A DNA stretch of 39,550 bases from Pyrinomonadaceae bacterium (GTDB lineage Bacteria; Acidobacteriota; Blastocatellia; Pyrinomonadales; Pyrinomonadaceae), in contig JACMJZ010000016.1 in NCBI GenBank assembly GCA_014380365.1, forward strand, positions 1-39,550, read 5' to 3'. Shown in pieces: positions 10,225 to 18,764 of this stretch. The translations under genes were made by a program, and so were the position numbers. Every line of letters starts with the position of its first letter. The first letter of the stretch is position 1. The notes under the pieces were generated by a model. That model was not told the DNA's origin, did no database searches, and saw only the letters and a program-made list of their open reading frames with translations.

Positions 10225-11775
10225 ATGAACGGAAAACTAACCGAACAACCGCTCGCGGAGCTTATTCGCGAGATAGGTTCCAAGGGCTTGTCCGGAGCGT
10301 TGCGGCTGGAACAGGCACTCGCAAAGACCGTCGTCTATTTCGAGAAAGGCCGAATCGTATTTGCCGCTTCGAACCTTCGCACGCTGCGCTTGGGCGAATA
10401 CTTGAAGAAGACCGGCGTTATCTCAGAAAAGGAATTTGCCGCATTGGCGACCCCAGCGGCTGACTTGAGCATGGCTTCGTCGTTGCGCGCCGGCGGCAAG
10501 TTAAGTCAAAAAGACTTTGATTCACTCCTTACCACGCTGGTCTCCGATGTCTTACGGGTCCCGTTGTTGTGGACCGATGGAACCTGGGAGTTTGATGAGC
10601 GGGCCCGCCTCGACGATCCCGTCCGCGTGACGCTTGACCCGACTAGTCTGCTTAAGGAAGCTGCACAGCGGCTGCCGCTGAAGTTCATATCGCTACGCTT
10701 TCAAAACCCAAAAGAGACTATCTCGCGATCCGCCGACGGTGCCACTAACAGTTTTCTGTCCGGCGAGAGTTTCATCTTGTCCCGACTCGATGAACCGACG
10801 AAGCTCGAAGAGTTAGTTGCGGTAAGTGGGCTAAGAGAGCTCGATGCTTATCGAGTGATCTATGGCCTCGCCCTCAGCGGATTCGTGCAGCGTGAGTATT
10901 GGCAAAATGCCTTTCGGACGGAAGCCGCAAAGACCAGCCCTGGCACGCCGCCGGTAACAGCGCGTGGTCTGCCGGAAGTCGCCGCCAATAAACCTGAAGC
11001 TACGGATCGCTGGACCCAGGGGACGGAGAAAGACAGCGAAGACAGCCTGGGAGATTTTTTGGAACGACTGCGCGCTGCTACGAGTTTCTACGAAGTCATC
11101 GACGTCGCGCCGACCGCCGGGACTAATGAAATCAAGGAGGCTTACTATGCATTGGCCCGTCGTTACCATCCTGACAGGTTCCATCTGAAATCGGGAACGC
11201 GTTTGCACGAGCAAATTAGTTCGGCGTTTGCGCGAATCACTCAGGCCTACGAAACGTTAATCGACGTCAAAGCACGTTCGACTTACGATGCAACCCTCGA
11301 GAGATCCAGAAAATTTGCCGAGACCGCGCCGAAGTCGGAAAAGGCTCGTCCAACCTCAGTCGAAGCGGATGCATTGGAAGTCGATCCGACGCAATCAACG
11401 TCTGAACAGGCTGAGCGGTATTTTCGCGAAGGATTCAGCTCTTTGCAGCAAGGTCAAATTAGTGCGGCGATAACGCATCTTGCCGCGGCCTCACGGATGA
11501 ACCCGCAGGAGGCAAGGTTTCGCGCCTATTATGGTCGCGCCCTGGCGGCCAATGATAAAACACGCCGGCTGGCGGAGAGCGAGATTCAAACAGCGGTAAG
11601 GCTTGAACCTTCAAGCTCGCTTTACCGAACCATGCTGGCGGAGCTGTACGTAGATCTGAAGTTTTACCGGCGGGCTCAGACCGAGTTGGATAAAGCACTG
11701 GAGCTTGAACCAAACAATGCCACCGCGCTTGGCGTCTTGCGAAAACTAACAAAGTTGCGCAAAGTCGAAGCGTAA
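10225..11775 (+). CDS. DUF4388-DnaJ-TPR multidomain protein
   Basis: This encodes 516 residues. Residues 1-110 form a DUF4388 (PATAN-like) domain (LTEQPLAELIREIGSKGLSGAL, then GRIVFAASN), a module often found in signalling and gliding proteins. Residues 287-355 are a J domain with the HPD motif at 315-317 (ARRYHPDRFH), which would stimulate an Hsp70. Residues 400-510 are TPR repeats ending in ALELEPNNATALGVLRKL. It probably links Hsp70 chaperoning to a signalling or surface process; the client is unknown. The ATG is just downstream of a perfect palindrome and has no visible ribosome site. An HD-domain gene follows 41 bases later. Confidence 0.88.
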   Translation: MNGKLTEQPLAELIREIGSKGLSGALRLEQALAKTVVYFEKGRIVFAASNLRTLRLGEYLKKTGVISEKEFAALATPAADLSMASSLRAGGKLSQKDFDSLLTTLVSDVLRVPLLWTDGTWEFDERARLDDPVRVTLDPTSLLKEAAQRLPLKFISLRFQNPKETISRSADGATNSFLSGESFILSRLDEPTKLEELVAVSGLRELDAYRVIYGLALSGFVQREYWQNAFRTEAAKTSPGTPPVTARGLPEVAANKPEATDRWTQGTEKDSEDSLGDFLERLRAATSFYEVIDVAPTAGTNEIKEAYYALARRYHPDRFHLKSGTRLHEQISSAFARITQAYETLIDVKARSTYDATLERSRKFAETAPKSEKARPTSVEADALEVDPTQSTSEQAERYFREGFSSLQQGQISAAITHLAAASRMNPQEARFRAYYGRALAANDKTRRLAESEIQTAVRLEPSSSLYRTMLAELYVDLKFYRRAQTELDKALELEPNNATALGVLRKLTKLRKVEA

Positions 11776-11816
11776 CAACGAAGCTGGTGGATGTTTTAAT
11801 GGAGTAAGGCGCAGAC

Positions 11817-12503
11817 ATGTCCGCAACCCATATCCGGAGTGATCAGGATCGAGAAGCACGGGAAGCCTATTTGCATCTGGCTGAAGCGGCGGATCGATTT
11901 GAACAGTATGTTAATCCGCATGGCGTGCGCATCGCTGCAATTGCAGACGCGCTGGCGGAAGCGTTTCACCTCGCTCCACAGGATCGCAAGTCTCTACGCA
12001 TCGCGGCGCGGATGCACGACCTCGGTGAGGTGGCGATGGAGCGTGAGTACATCAAGCGTGCCGGCTCGCTGACTGACGAAGAAAGGACAGATCTCGAACG
12101 GCACCCAGTGATTGGCGAACAGGAGGCGGCCCGCGCGAGCGCTGACCGAGCCGTGCAGTTGTTGGTCAGATGGCATCATGAATGGTGGAACGGCGGCGGC
12201 TATCCCGACGCGCTCAGACAGAATGAAATTCCCCTGGCGGCGCGGCTTCTCCGCGTCGCGGATTCCTACGCGGCCCTGACTGACGCGCGACCCTTTCGCC
12301 CGGCGATGAGCGAAGAGAAAGCCAGGGAACAACTGGTGGAACGCGCCGGGTTAGAATTTGATCCGGCCGTGGTTTCGGCGTTTCTGTCGCTGGAAGACTT
12401 CGAAGAGTTGCGCTCTTTTGCAAGCCCTCCACTGGACCCGGAGCCATCTCCCGAATCGCCGACTAACGATGGATGGCCTTTCTTTTCGTCTTTCATGAAA
12501 TGA
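11817..12503 (+). CDS. HD-GYP-like domain phosphohydrolase
   Basis: This encodes 228 residues, a stand-alone HD domain of the HD-GYP type. Metal-binding residues are visible: His67-Asp68 (ARMHDLGEV), His96 (RHPVIGE), His120-His121 (RWHHEWWNGGGYP) with the GYP signature at 128-130, and the RVADSYAALTDARPFR segment with Asp149. Such domains hydrolyse cyclic-di-GMP or related cyclic dinucleotides. The short N-terminal part has no receiver. It follows the DUF4388-DnaJ gene by 41 bp in the same direction and is probably cotranscribed. Exact nucleotide substrate is not determined by sequence. Confidence 0.88.
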   Translation: MSATHIRSDQDREAREAYLHLAEAADRFEQYVNPHGVRIAAIADALAEAFHLAPQDRKSLRIAARMHDLGEVAMEREYIKRAGSLTDEERTDLERHPVIGEQEAARASADRAVQLLVRWHHEWWNGGGYPDALRQNEIPLAARLLRVADSYAALTDARPFRPAMSEEKAREQLVERAGLEFDPAVVSAFLSLEDFEELRSFASPPLDPEPSPESPTNDGWPFFSSFMK

Positions 12504-12509
12504 TGACTG

Positions 12510-12655
12510 CTGTCAGAACCGCCTGCGGACCGGGGTCCCCGGCGGGGCAGCCCGCTGGGGTGGTGGTAGCGGGCGGGCCGACTCGGTTGGCTTGTGCAGT
12601 GTTATAGGAAACTGATGTGCCCGCACGCTACCCCGACGGGTCGGGGTTCTGACAG
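12510..12655. repeat. TCAGAACC-family palindromic element
   Basis: CTGTCAGAACC at 12510-12520 is inverted as GGTTCTGACAG at 12645-12655. GC-rich blocks (GGTAGCGGGCGGGCC and GCCCGCACGCTACC) lie inside. It shares its termini with 3042-3085 and, in part, 23585-23684. Confidence 0.75.
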
Positions 12656-12666
12656 AGCAACAGCAT

Positions 12667-13605
12667 ATGGCGTCAGCAACTTTTCCCAACGGATGGTTAA
12701 ATTTTGAGCTCAGCGTTTTGCGGCGCTTGAAGTTTTCTTCCGTGGCCCTTCCCTTCACCGGCGAACCCAACCTCGGCTCCCAATTAAAGCGCTGGCAGGT
12801 TCGCGTGGCCGCAAATGATCCGATGGCCTGGGCTTTCACGAAGGCTACGGCCACAGTCGAAAATAATTCCGAACGCCTGAGCGCCGAGGAGATCGATTCG
12901 GTCCTCGAGGACGCTTACGTGCCGCGCGAGCGACTAGATAACCCTTCGCTCTTGAACCGGTTCAATGAAACTGACGCGTGGTGGTTTGATAACGTGCGCT
13001 TTAACGCGGAGCGGCTGGAGACGCCCAATAAACGTGCCATAGCTTTAACACTCGGCATGATGGTCGGGGATTATGTTCGCTCTTTCGGCCCGGACAGCCG
13101 CCATCTGCGAGAGCCTCTATCGCTCTCACGCGTCTTCCGTCAGTTGTGGGATACTTTCCCCGTTCCCCACGACAACTCGATGCATAACAAAGCGACGAAT
13201 CAGGACGTGCGCGCCTTTATTGCCGAGCGGCGGCACACTGACTTGATGTTTCTGCGTCTACCTACTCCCGTCGAGTTGCAACCTCTCCAACAGAGCGTGG
13301 TCGGCTGGCGCGAGGAATGGCTTCTGGGTGGCGATGATTTCTGGGACGAGATAGAAAGAACTCGCGCGGGTAAACTCGGCTCACGCGTTCAAAGCAAACA
13401 GCAATACCTGGGCTTCGTCGAGGATCTGCTACACACTGCGGCTCACATTCCCACCTGGGCTGTAGCGTTGATGGAAAATGGTTTTATTTCCAACGATGAA
13501 TTGGTGGAAGCTATCGAGCGGGTACGCAAAGTGGACGCGGTCTATACAAAAGATTTTTCGGATTTACTCGGCGTGCGCGCGTCGATCGTGACCGCAGAGA
13601 GCTAA
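12667..13605 (+). CDS. Degenerate D12-class (Dam-like) DNA methyltransferase relative
   Basis: This encodes 312 residues. The layout recalls a D12 adenine methyltransferase. A motif-I-like strand and loop (VALPFTGEPNLGSQLK) is followed by VRVAANDP where Dam-type enzymes have an acidic ND. A helical target-recognition-like insert comes next. The strand TDLMFLRLP stands where the catalytic DPPY normally follows. The glycine loop is changed (FTGEP rather than FxGxG) and DPPY is absent, so methylation is unlikely. It may be a DNA-binding relic with a new role. It lies downstream of the HD gene behind a palindromic repeat. Family placement is an inference from pattern only. Confidence 0.5.
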   Translation: MASATFPNGWLNFELSVLRRLKFSSVALPFTGEPNLGSQLKRWQVRVAANDPMAWAFTKATATVENNSERLSAEEIDSVLEDAYVPRERLDNPSLLNRFNETDAWWFDNVRFNAERLETPNKRAIALTLGMMVGDYVRSFGPDSRHLREPLSLSRVFRQLWDTFPVPHDNSMHNKATNQDVRAFIAERRHTDLMFLRLPTPVELQPLQQSVVGWREEWLLGGDDFWDEIERTRAGKLGSRVQSKQQYLGFVEDLLHTAAHIPTWAVALMENGFISNDELVEAIERVRKVDAVYTKDFSDLLGVRASIVTAES

Positions 13606-13612
13606 AGGCCGT

Positions 13613-13698
13613 TCGGAGTAGCGCCTTCAGGCGGGCTATATCTGATCGGGCTTGGTAATCGTGGTGGAGAAAAAGCCCCTCTGAAGGCGGTACTCCAA
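13613..13698. repeat. Imperfect inverted repeat between convergent genes
   Basis: GGAGTAGCGCCTTCAGGCGGG on the left pairs with CCCCTCTGAAGGCGGTACTCC on the right (a few mismatches, 40-base loop). It separates the methyltransferase-like gene from the response regulator gene and may also end both transcripts. Confidence 0.7.
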
Positions 13699-13701
13699 AC
13701 T

Positions 13702-14463
13702 TTACTTCTCGCCTTCCGCAACAAAGCGGTAGCCCACGCCTCTGACGGTCAGTAGATGTATCGGCTTCGCCGGATCGTCTTCAAGATATTTCCTTAGCCG
13801 CACGACAAAGTTATCAATCGCACGCGTGTCAGTGTCTTCGTTCAAACCCCAGACGTCTTCCAGAATTGCTTTTCGCGAAACCACATTGCCGCCATGCCTA
13901 ATCAAGTAACGCAGGAGCTGCGCTTCCATCAGCGTTAATCTGATCGTTTGTTGAGGTGTGCGCAGTTCGAGGTTTCCAAAGTCGATGATGCGGCCGGCAA
14001 AGCGAAACTCTTCCGGCCCCGCGTCGGCTGTGGGTGGACTGCTCTGCTCAGGAATTGCGCTGGATTGACTCTGCGTTTGATCTCGATGAAACCATTCGCG
14101 CCGCCGCAATAAACCATTTAGCCGTGCCAACAAGACCGACAGTTCAAATGGCTTCGGGAGATAATCGTCGGCGCCGGATTCGAAACCCCGGAGCACGTCT
14201 TCCGGCCGGCCCCGCGCCGTCAGCATCAGTACGGGCACATAGTGCCCGGCCGCGCGAAGTTCGGCGGCTACCTCAAATCCATCCTTGCCCGGCAGCATTA
14301 CATCGAGCACGAGCGCGTCGTAACGCTGCTGCTCATCGACCAGCAGCGCCAGGGCCGACTCGCCGTCGTTCACGGTGTCCACCGTGTAGCCTTCCGCCTC
14401 CAAATTGAAACGCAAGCCATCAGCAAGGTGCTGCTCGTCTTCCACTATTAACACAGCGCTCAT
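13702..14463 (-). CDS. OmpR/PhoB-family response regulator
   Basis: This encodes 253 residues. The receiver domain (1-120) has the acidic pair in IVEDEQH, phosphoacceptor Asp in YDALVLDVMLPGKDGFE, and Lys in YLPKPFELSVL. A Gln/Ser/Pro-rich linker joins it to a C-terminal winged helix (LRTPQQTIRLTLMEAQLLRYL and VVSRKAILEDVWG, ending RGVGYRF). It is a DNA-binding transcription regulator controlled by phosphorylation. The sensor kinase gene ends 18 bp upstream on the same strand, so the two form an operon and very likely a cognate pair. Signal and targets are unknown. Confidence 0.95.
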   Translation of the reverse strand: MSAVLIVEDEQHLADGLRFNLEAEGYTVDTVNDGESALALLVDEQQRYDALVLDVMLPGKDGFEVAAELRAAGHYVPVLMLTARGRPEDVLRGFESGADDYLPKPFELSVLLARLNGLLRRREWFHRDQTQSQSSAIPEQSSPPTADAGPEEFRFAGRIIDFGNLELRTPQQTIRLTLMEAQLLRYLIRHGGNVVSRKAILEDVWGLNEDTDTRAIDNFVVRLRKYLEDDPAKPIHLLTVRGVGYRFVAEGEK

Positions 14464-14481
14464 CGTATGCAGACTCTCTTT

Positions 14482-15381
14482 TCAAACTCTCGGGAGTTGA
14501 ATAGTAAAAGTAGTTCCCAGTCCCGGTCCTTCGCTTTCGGCAAAAACTTTTCCACCGTGCTTCTCTACTATTGAACGCACGATGAAGAGACCCAGCCCGG
14601 TTCCCTTAACGCGGGCCATCACCCGACCAGGCACGCGATAGAACCGCTTGAAGATGCGGTTCAACTGCGCCTGCGCGATACCCACGCCGCTATCCGCCAC
14701 ACGCACCGCAACTTTCTTGTCGGCCAATGCCGCGACTTCGACGGACAGACGAACACCCTTGTCGGAATATTTGACCGCGTTGTCCAGGAGATTTAAGACG
14801 GCCGCCCTCAGTTCCTCGGCATCACCCTTAACATGTGCCGGCTGTCCATCGAGCAACTCGGTGTATACCACCGCATCTGGATCGAGGTGGTAGCGCGTGT
14901 GGGCCAGCGCAATGCATTCGCCCACCATCTCGCCAACATCGATAATGGTCCGGTTAAGCCGCCGCCGGGGCTGTCCGACGCTGCCCGCACGCAACACCTG
15001 CTCGACTGTTTGTAGAAGCCGATCGCTGTCCGCCAGCATGATGTCGTAAAACTTCTGTTGCTGCTCCTCGCTCGTCTCGCGCTTTTTCAGGGTCTCGAGG
15101 TAGAGACGGATTGAAGCGAGCGGTGTCTTCAACTCGTGCGTCACTGCGTTGATGAAGGCGTCGTGCTGTTCGTTTCGTCGTATTTCGCGAATTAGAAAAG
15201 TGGTGTTGAGTACGAGGCCGACGATTATTAACATGAAAAAGATGATGCCAAAGACGAGGAGCGCAACCTCGCGCCAACTAAGGAGAATCCAGCCGACGTT
15301 TAGCGCGGTCGCCAGCGCTACGAGGCATGCGCCGAGTGTGATAAAGAAGGCTATGGATTTACGACGACCGCTGACGGGCAT
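14482..15381 (-). CDS. Membrane sensor histidine kinase
   Basis: This encodes 299 residues. Two transmembrane helices (about 9-28 and 37-62) are joined by a very short loop, so there is almost no periplasmic sensor. It may sense membrane state. Next come HisKA with His in VTHELKTPLASIRLYLETL and an intact HATPase domain: N-box LNLLDNAVKYSDKG, G1 VADSGVGI, and G2 GTGLGLFIVRSIVEKHGG. It would phosphorylate the response regulator encoded directly downstream. Length is compact for the family because no HAMP or PAS domain is present. Upstream lies the nested repeat at 15395-15581. Confidence 0.94.
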   Translation of the reverse strand: MPVSGRRKSIAFFITLGACLVALATALNVGWILLSWREVALLVFGIIFFMLIIVGLVLNTTFLIREIRRNEQHDAFINAVTHELKTPLASIRLYLETLKKRETSEEQQQKFYDIMLADSDRLLQTVEQVLRAGSVGQPRRRLNRTIIDVGEMVGECIALAHTRYHLDPDAVVYTELLDGQPAHVKGDAEELRAAVLNLLDNAVKYSDKGVRLSVEVAALADKKVAVRVADSGVGIAQAQLNRIFKRFYRVPGRVMARVKGTGLGLFIVRSIVEKHGGKVFAESEGPGLGTTFTIQLPRV

Positions 15382-15394
15382 GTAGCGATTGTAA

Positions 15395-15581
15395 CAGTGG
15401 GCAGTGGGCAGTGGGCAGTTGGCTGGGGAACTGAATTACTGGGACCGCGGACGCCCTCGTCCGCATTGAGCCCCGCCAGGGCGAAAAGCCTTCCACGCGG
15501 CGGCGGACGAGGGCATCCGCGGTCCCAAAATGCAAAAGGCAGCAAGCAGAGTGTCTTCTGCCCACTGCCCACTGCCCACTG
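15395..15581. repeat. Nested inverted repeat: TGGGCAG heptads around a second palindrome
   Basis: The outer arms are tandem 7-bp words (CAGTGGG) at 15395-15418, with a perfect 24-bp inverse at 15558-15581. The inner arms GGGACCGCGGACGCCCTCGT plus CCGC (15441-15464) and their near-perfect inverse (15503-15526) form a separate palindrome. Together they fill the gap between the kinase and desaturase genes. Confidence 0.92.
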
Positions 15582-15591
15582 TTTTTTGTGC

Positions 15592-16491
15592 TTACGCCGC
15601 TTTTTGTAGTTCTTCAAACCGCGGCTTGGCTGCAGCCGCTATCTGCTCTTTGCTTATCTGCCGGATGTTTTTGGCTAAGCCAAGGAATTGGAGTGCGCGG
15701 ATGCCGTACCAGTTGATATCAATTTCATACCAGGTCAAGCCATGTTTGGCAGCGCGCGGATGGGCATGATGATTGTTGTGCCATCCTTCGCCGAATGACA
15801 GCAGAGCGACCCACCAGCTATTGGTCGAATCGTCGGTCGTTTCAAAACGGCGCGTGCCCCAAAGATGGGTCGCCGAGTTGACCAGCCAGGTTGCATGCAG
15901 TCCAACTGTTACGCGCAGGAACGTTCCCACGAACAACAGGCTCCAACCACCAACCGCCAGCAGAACGATTCCGGAGAGAATCAAAGGAACGAAATAGAGA
16001 CGATTCATCCAGACATGCACGGGATCCTTCATCATGTCGGGTGCGTAGCGTCGCATCACACTCTCTTCATGCTGTTGCGCAGTCCCGCGTAGGATCCAAC
16101 CCATGTGTGCCCACCAACGGCCATCTCTGGGCGTGTGTGGATCACCGTCGTTGTCAGTGTGCGCATGATGGATGCGATGAGTCACGACCCAATTGATCGC
16201 TCCGCCCTCAAGGGCGAGCGAGCCGCAGAAGGTCAAAAAGTATTCGACAAACTTCGGTGTCTTGTAGCCGCGATGCGTTAACAAACGATGGAAGCCCATG
16301 CCGATTCCCAGGCTGCCCGACACCCACCAAAGCGCCATACTGATAAAGAGCGCTTTCCAACTAAGCATGAACAGCGCCGCAATTGCTCCCGCATGAAAGA
16401 TCACCATAAAGGTGACAGTGATCCAGTTGAGGCCTGCCTGTTGACCAGCAGTAAATTTCTTGTTTCCGATCGCTTCAATATTCCGGTTCAT
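15592..16491 (-). CDS. Acyl-CoA (delta-9 type) fatty acid desaturase
   Basis: This encodes 299 residues with hydrophobic helices and the three His boxes of membrane di-iron desaturases: HRLLTHRGY, HRIHHAHTDNDGDPH and HNNHHAHPRAAKHG. It introduces a double bond in an acyl chain at the inner membrane, adjusting membrane fluidity. The ATG at 16491 is chosen because GGGGAG lies seven bases before it; the longer frame adds 17 unlikely residues. A second desaturase is encoded at 25831-26709. The leader is long and repeat-rich, and a divergent RRM gene lies beyond it. Confidence 0.93.
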   Translation of the reverse strand: MNRNIEAIGNKKFTAGQQAGLNWITVTFMVIFHAGAIAALFMLSWKALFISMALWWVSGSLGIGMGFHRLLTHRGYKTPKFVEYFLTFCGSLALEGGAINWVVTHRIHHAHTDNDGDPHTPRDGRWWAHMGWILRGTAQQHEESVMRRYAPDMMKDPVHVWMNRLYFVPLILSGIVLLAVGGWSLLFVGTFLRVTVGLHATWLVNSATHLWGTRRFETTDDSTNSWWVALLSFGEGWHNNHHAHPRAAKHGLTWYEIDINWYGIRALQFLGLAKNIRQISKEQIAAAAKPRFEELQKAA

Positions 16492-17120
16492 CGTGACTCC
16501 CCAGGTTAAAAGTTTCAAGTCTGCTATATGATGCAAACTCACGAATCATCCTACCAAGTTGAGAGTCAAGCGTTTGTAATACTTGTGTAAGCAGACGTGA
16601 GCCAATTCAAACGCAACAGCGTCGCAACAAACCGCTAAACCTGGGAGCGCAAAAGCTGGGAGTGCAGGCATCCTGCCTGCAGTGAGCGCGCAGCGCGAAC
16701 AAAACGTCCGAGGTCGCGCACTCCCGAGAACTGACTCCTCGTGTTGCTCAAAGCGGGCGAGGCGCCCGCGATCCCAGTGAAGAGCTTGAGTCCGCTAGTG
16801 GCGTCGCCCTTAAGTGTCCTGCCAAGTCATCACCCTGAAAACGCACTGCCTTCCAAAACTGGACCCCGGCCTAAACTTGCAAGAATGGCCCAGATAGTGC
16901 ATTATTCACTGCATACTTCTTCTCTTATGCATATAACGGTGGTGCGCCAGGCCTCGATGGCTGCGGCGCCTTAGGGCATGAGAGTGGGCAATAGAAATCT
17001 GTAGAAGCTGCTCTGTTGAGCTCCCGAACGCAAGTCTTCGCTGCTAAACCGTTACTCCGAAGCCGCCTTAGATTCGAAGCTTCTCTTAAGGCCCCCAGGC
17101 GGGCAAGGAATCCTTACATT
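16492..17120. other. 629-bp gene-free region between desaturase and RRM gene
   Basis: No convincing gene is seen. Several hairpins lie at 16641-16777: CTGGGAGCGC inverted loosely as GCGATCCCAG, GGGAGTGC/GCACTCCC, a perfect GCAGGCA-TCC-TGCCTGC, and GCGGGCG-AGG-CGCCCGC. The stretch 16880-17120 is probably the promoter and leader of the RRM gene. RRM and cold-shock genes often have long regulatory leaders, but no specific structure is claimed. Confidence 0.55.
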
Positions 17121-17474
17121 ATGGCGATGAAACTTTACGTAGGAAATCTTTCCTTTCAAACCAGTAACGAAGATCTAAAGCAACTATTTTCCCAGGCGGG
17201 GACCGTCGAGTCGGCTTCAATAGTCGAGGATCGCGACACGGGTCGGTCTCGCGGGTTTGGCTTTGTCGAAATGGCTTCGAAGGAAGAAGGTGAAGCCGCA
17301 ATCGCACAGTTTAACGGCCAGGAGTTCGCCGGCCGAGCTTTGACAGTCAACGAAGCCCGACCACGCGAGGATCGTGGTGGTGGTGGCGGGCGTGGTGGTG
17401 GTGGTGGTGGTGGTTACGGTGGCAATCGTGGCGGCGGTGGCGGCGGCGGACGTGATCGCGAATCTCGCTGGTAA
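17121..17474 (+). CDS. RRM-domain RNA-binding protein with Gly-rich tail
   Basis: This encodes 117 residues. A single RNA recognition motif shows RNP2 (LYVGNL, 5-10) and RNP1 (RGFGFVEM, 44-51), followed by a tail of about 30 residues made almost only of Gly and Arg (RGGGG runs). This is the bacterial/cyanobacterial Rbp type, often cold-induced and thought to act as an RNA chaperone. The ATG at 17121 has AAGGA upstream; the longer frame to 17016 lies in the leader. A paralogue with a shorter tail is at 38725-39021. A hairpin at 17493-17525 follows. Confidence 0.93.
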   Translation: MAMKLYVGNLSFQTSNEDLKQLFSQAGTVESASIVEDRDTGRSRGFGFVEMASKEEGEAAIAQFNGQEFAGRALTVNEARPREDRGGGGGRGGGGGGGYGGNRGGGGGGGRDRESRW

Positions 17475-17492
17475 GTCTACCAAGTCGTGAAG

Positions 17493-17525
17493 GGTAAATG
17501 GGTGAAGTCGTTTCAGCCATTTACC
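17493..17525 (+). repeat. Hairpin downstream of RRM gene
   Basis: GGTAAATGG and CCATTTACC pair with an inner TGAA/TTCA extension. There is no T-run, so it could be a weak terminator or a 3' stabilising stem. Confidence 0.5.
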
Positions 17526-17611
17526 ACTTACTTTGCGTTACGGCCCCTGGCCATCAGTAACTCTTTTAACTGTTCACTATTTACAATTCGCTATTTGCTC
17601 GAAAGGTGTCT

Positions 17612-18013
17612 ATGGAAAAGATCGAAAAGATAGAAAAAGCGGCCAAGGCGCCGAAACCTGAAAGACAAACTTACGCAGTCGGCGACCGCGTCGAAAAACT
17701 TTGCGTTCCCTGCCAGGAAGAGCGCGGACACGTAGTGGCGTCAGTTACGAAGCGCGGCTTGATTTCTCGAGTCACTTGTCCGAAGTGCAACACGCGTAGT
17801 TCCTTTTCAAACGGCGCCAAGCTCACCAAGGGACGTTCGAAGTCTGTGAATAGCGAGCCGTATGACAGAACGCGCACCTATCGAACCGGCCAGACCATGA
17901 GCCATCCGATTTGGGGCTCGGGCGAAGTGACCGCGCTGATCGAACCTCGCAAAATCGACGTCCTGTTCGCGGATCGCATCCGTAGACTAATTCACTCCCG
18001 AGCTGACGCCTAA
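17612..18013 (+). CDS. Zinc-ribbon protein with UvrD/PcrA-tail-like C-terminus
   Basis: This encodes 133 residues. A Lys-rich start leads to two Cys pairs (CVPC near 32 and CPKC near 59) that form a zinc ribbon. The last 40 residues (SHPIWGSGEVTALIEPRKID, then VLFADRIRRLIHSRA) resemble the small Tudor-like tail at the end of UvrD/PcrA helicases, which contacts RNA polymerase. A role near transcription or translation is a reasonable inference. ATG at 17612 is preferred over GTG at 17606 because AAAGG is then well placed. A strong terminator follows. Confidence 0.7.
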   Translation: MEKIEKIEKAAKAPKPERQTYAVGDRVEKLCVPCQEERGHVVASVTKRGLISRVTCPKCNTRSSFSNGAKLTKGRSKSVNSEPYDRTRTYRTGQTMSHPIWGSGEVTALIEPRKIDVLFADRIRRLIHSRADA

Positions 18014-18039
18014 GTAGTACCTAACTCGCAGAAGGTTAT

Positions 18040-18067
18040 GGGCGGACCAGCCTGTCCGCCCTTTTTT
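18040..18067 (+). terminator. Rho-independent terminator
   Basis: GGGCGGA and TCCGCCC pair around an eight-base loop and are followed by six T residues. It ends the zinc-ribbon gene transcript. Confidence 0.9.
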
Positions 18068-18108
18068 CCAAGGTTCCAACAGTCCGGGTAACACTGATGT
18101 TGTGGGTC

Positions 18109-18720
18109 CTAAACCTTCACAGTGCCCCGACCCAGAATCTTTGTTACGGCATCGGCGACTAAGGGGACTACCAGCCTATCGATAAGCCTAATCAGAAGCC
18201 AGCCTGCAACAACGATTAAAGACTTCTTAATGATACCCCACGAAGCAAGGTGCAGTCCGATCACCGCACCACCTATCAAGAGAGCGTATATGGGACCAGT
18301 AAACGCGTAAAACGCGTATGCTCCAGTCAATCTTTTTTCAGCTGGAGTCAGAGTTGAGAAGTCTCGTCGCCTCATCTTCAGCAGGGTCGTGCATTTTGTG
18401 ATGGTATCAATAATACAAATGAGGAAGAGATTGACTAGTAGCCATCCTGGCGCATCCAGAGGAATGGCAGAACTAGTACTTCGAGCAAGATACAAGAAGG
18501 GAATGCACGAATAGCTGAGAGCTGCCAGAAGATACAAAACAACTTCCCAAACAAGTTCGACGTCGATGACACGAATGTAAAGGTGAAGGTAAATCCAATT
18601 ATCAAGAACGATAAAGAAAACGGCTACGACAAGAATGGCATCCGCAAGTTGCCACTGAGAGGTCGCAAGGAAGTCGAAACTCTTATCGAAAGCGAGACCT
18701 GCAAGGACACTATAAACCAC
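18109..18720 (-). CDS. Hypothetical multi-pass membrane protein
   Basis: This encodes 203 residues with about five to six hydrophobic helices (QLADAILVVAVFFIVLDNWI, a central LVNLFLICIIDTI, and a C-terminal GIIKKSLIVVAGWLLIRL among them) and a charged loop (KMRRRDFSTLTPAEKR). No family is recognised. Start is GTG with no clear ribosome site, and the frame stays open upstream, so the N-terminus is uncertain. It lies 44 bp after the 95-residue gene on the same strand. Both genes look AT-richer than their neighbours, which hints at recent acquisition. Confidence 0.65.
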   Translation of the reverse strand: MVYSVLAGLAFDKSFDFLATSQWQLADAILVVAVFFIVLDNWIYLHLYIRVIDVELVWEVVLYLLAALSYSCIPFLYLARSTSSAIPLDAPGWLLVNLFLICIIDTITKCTTLLKMRRRDFSTLTPAEKRLTGAYAFYAFTGPIYALLIGGAVIGLHLASWGIIKKSLIVVAGWLLIRLIDRLVVPLVADAVTKILGRGTVKV

Positions 18721-18764
18721 AAGAACGTGGCTGTCCCATTTTATTCGTGGCGACCCGGTGACAT

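Noticed and set aside
15397-15609. Frames across the 15.4-15.6 kb repeat on both strands
   Set aside because: Both strands are open only because the sequence is palindromic and heptad-built. Composition is repeat-derived.
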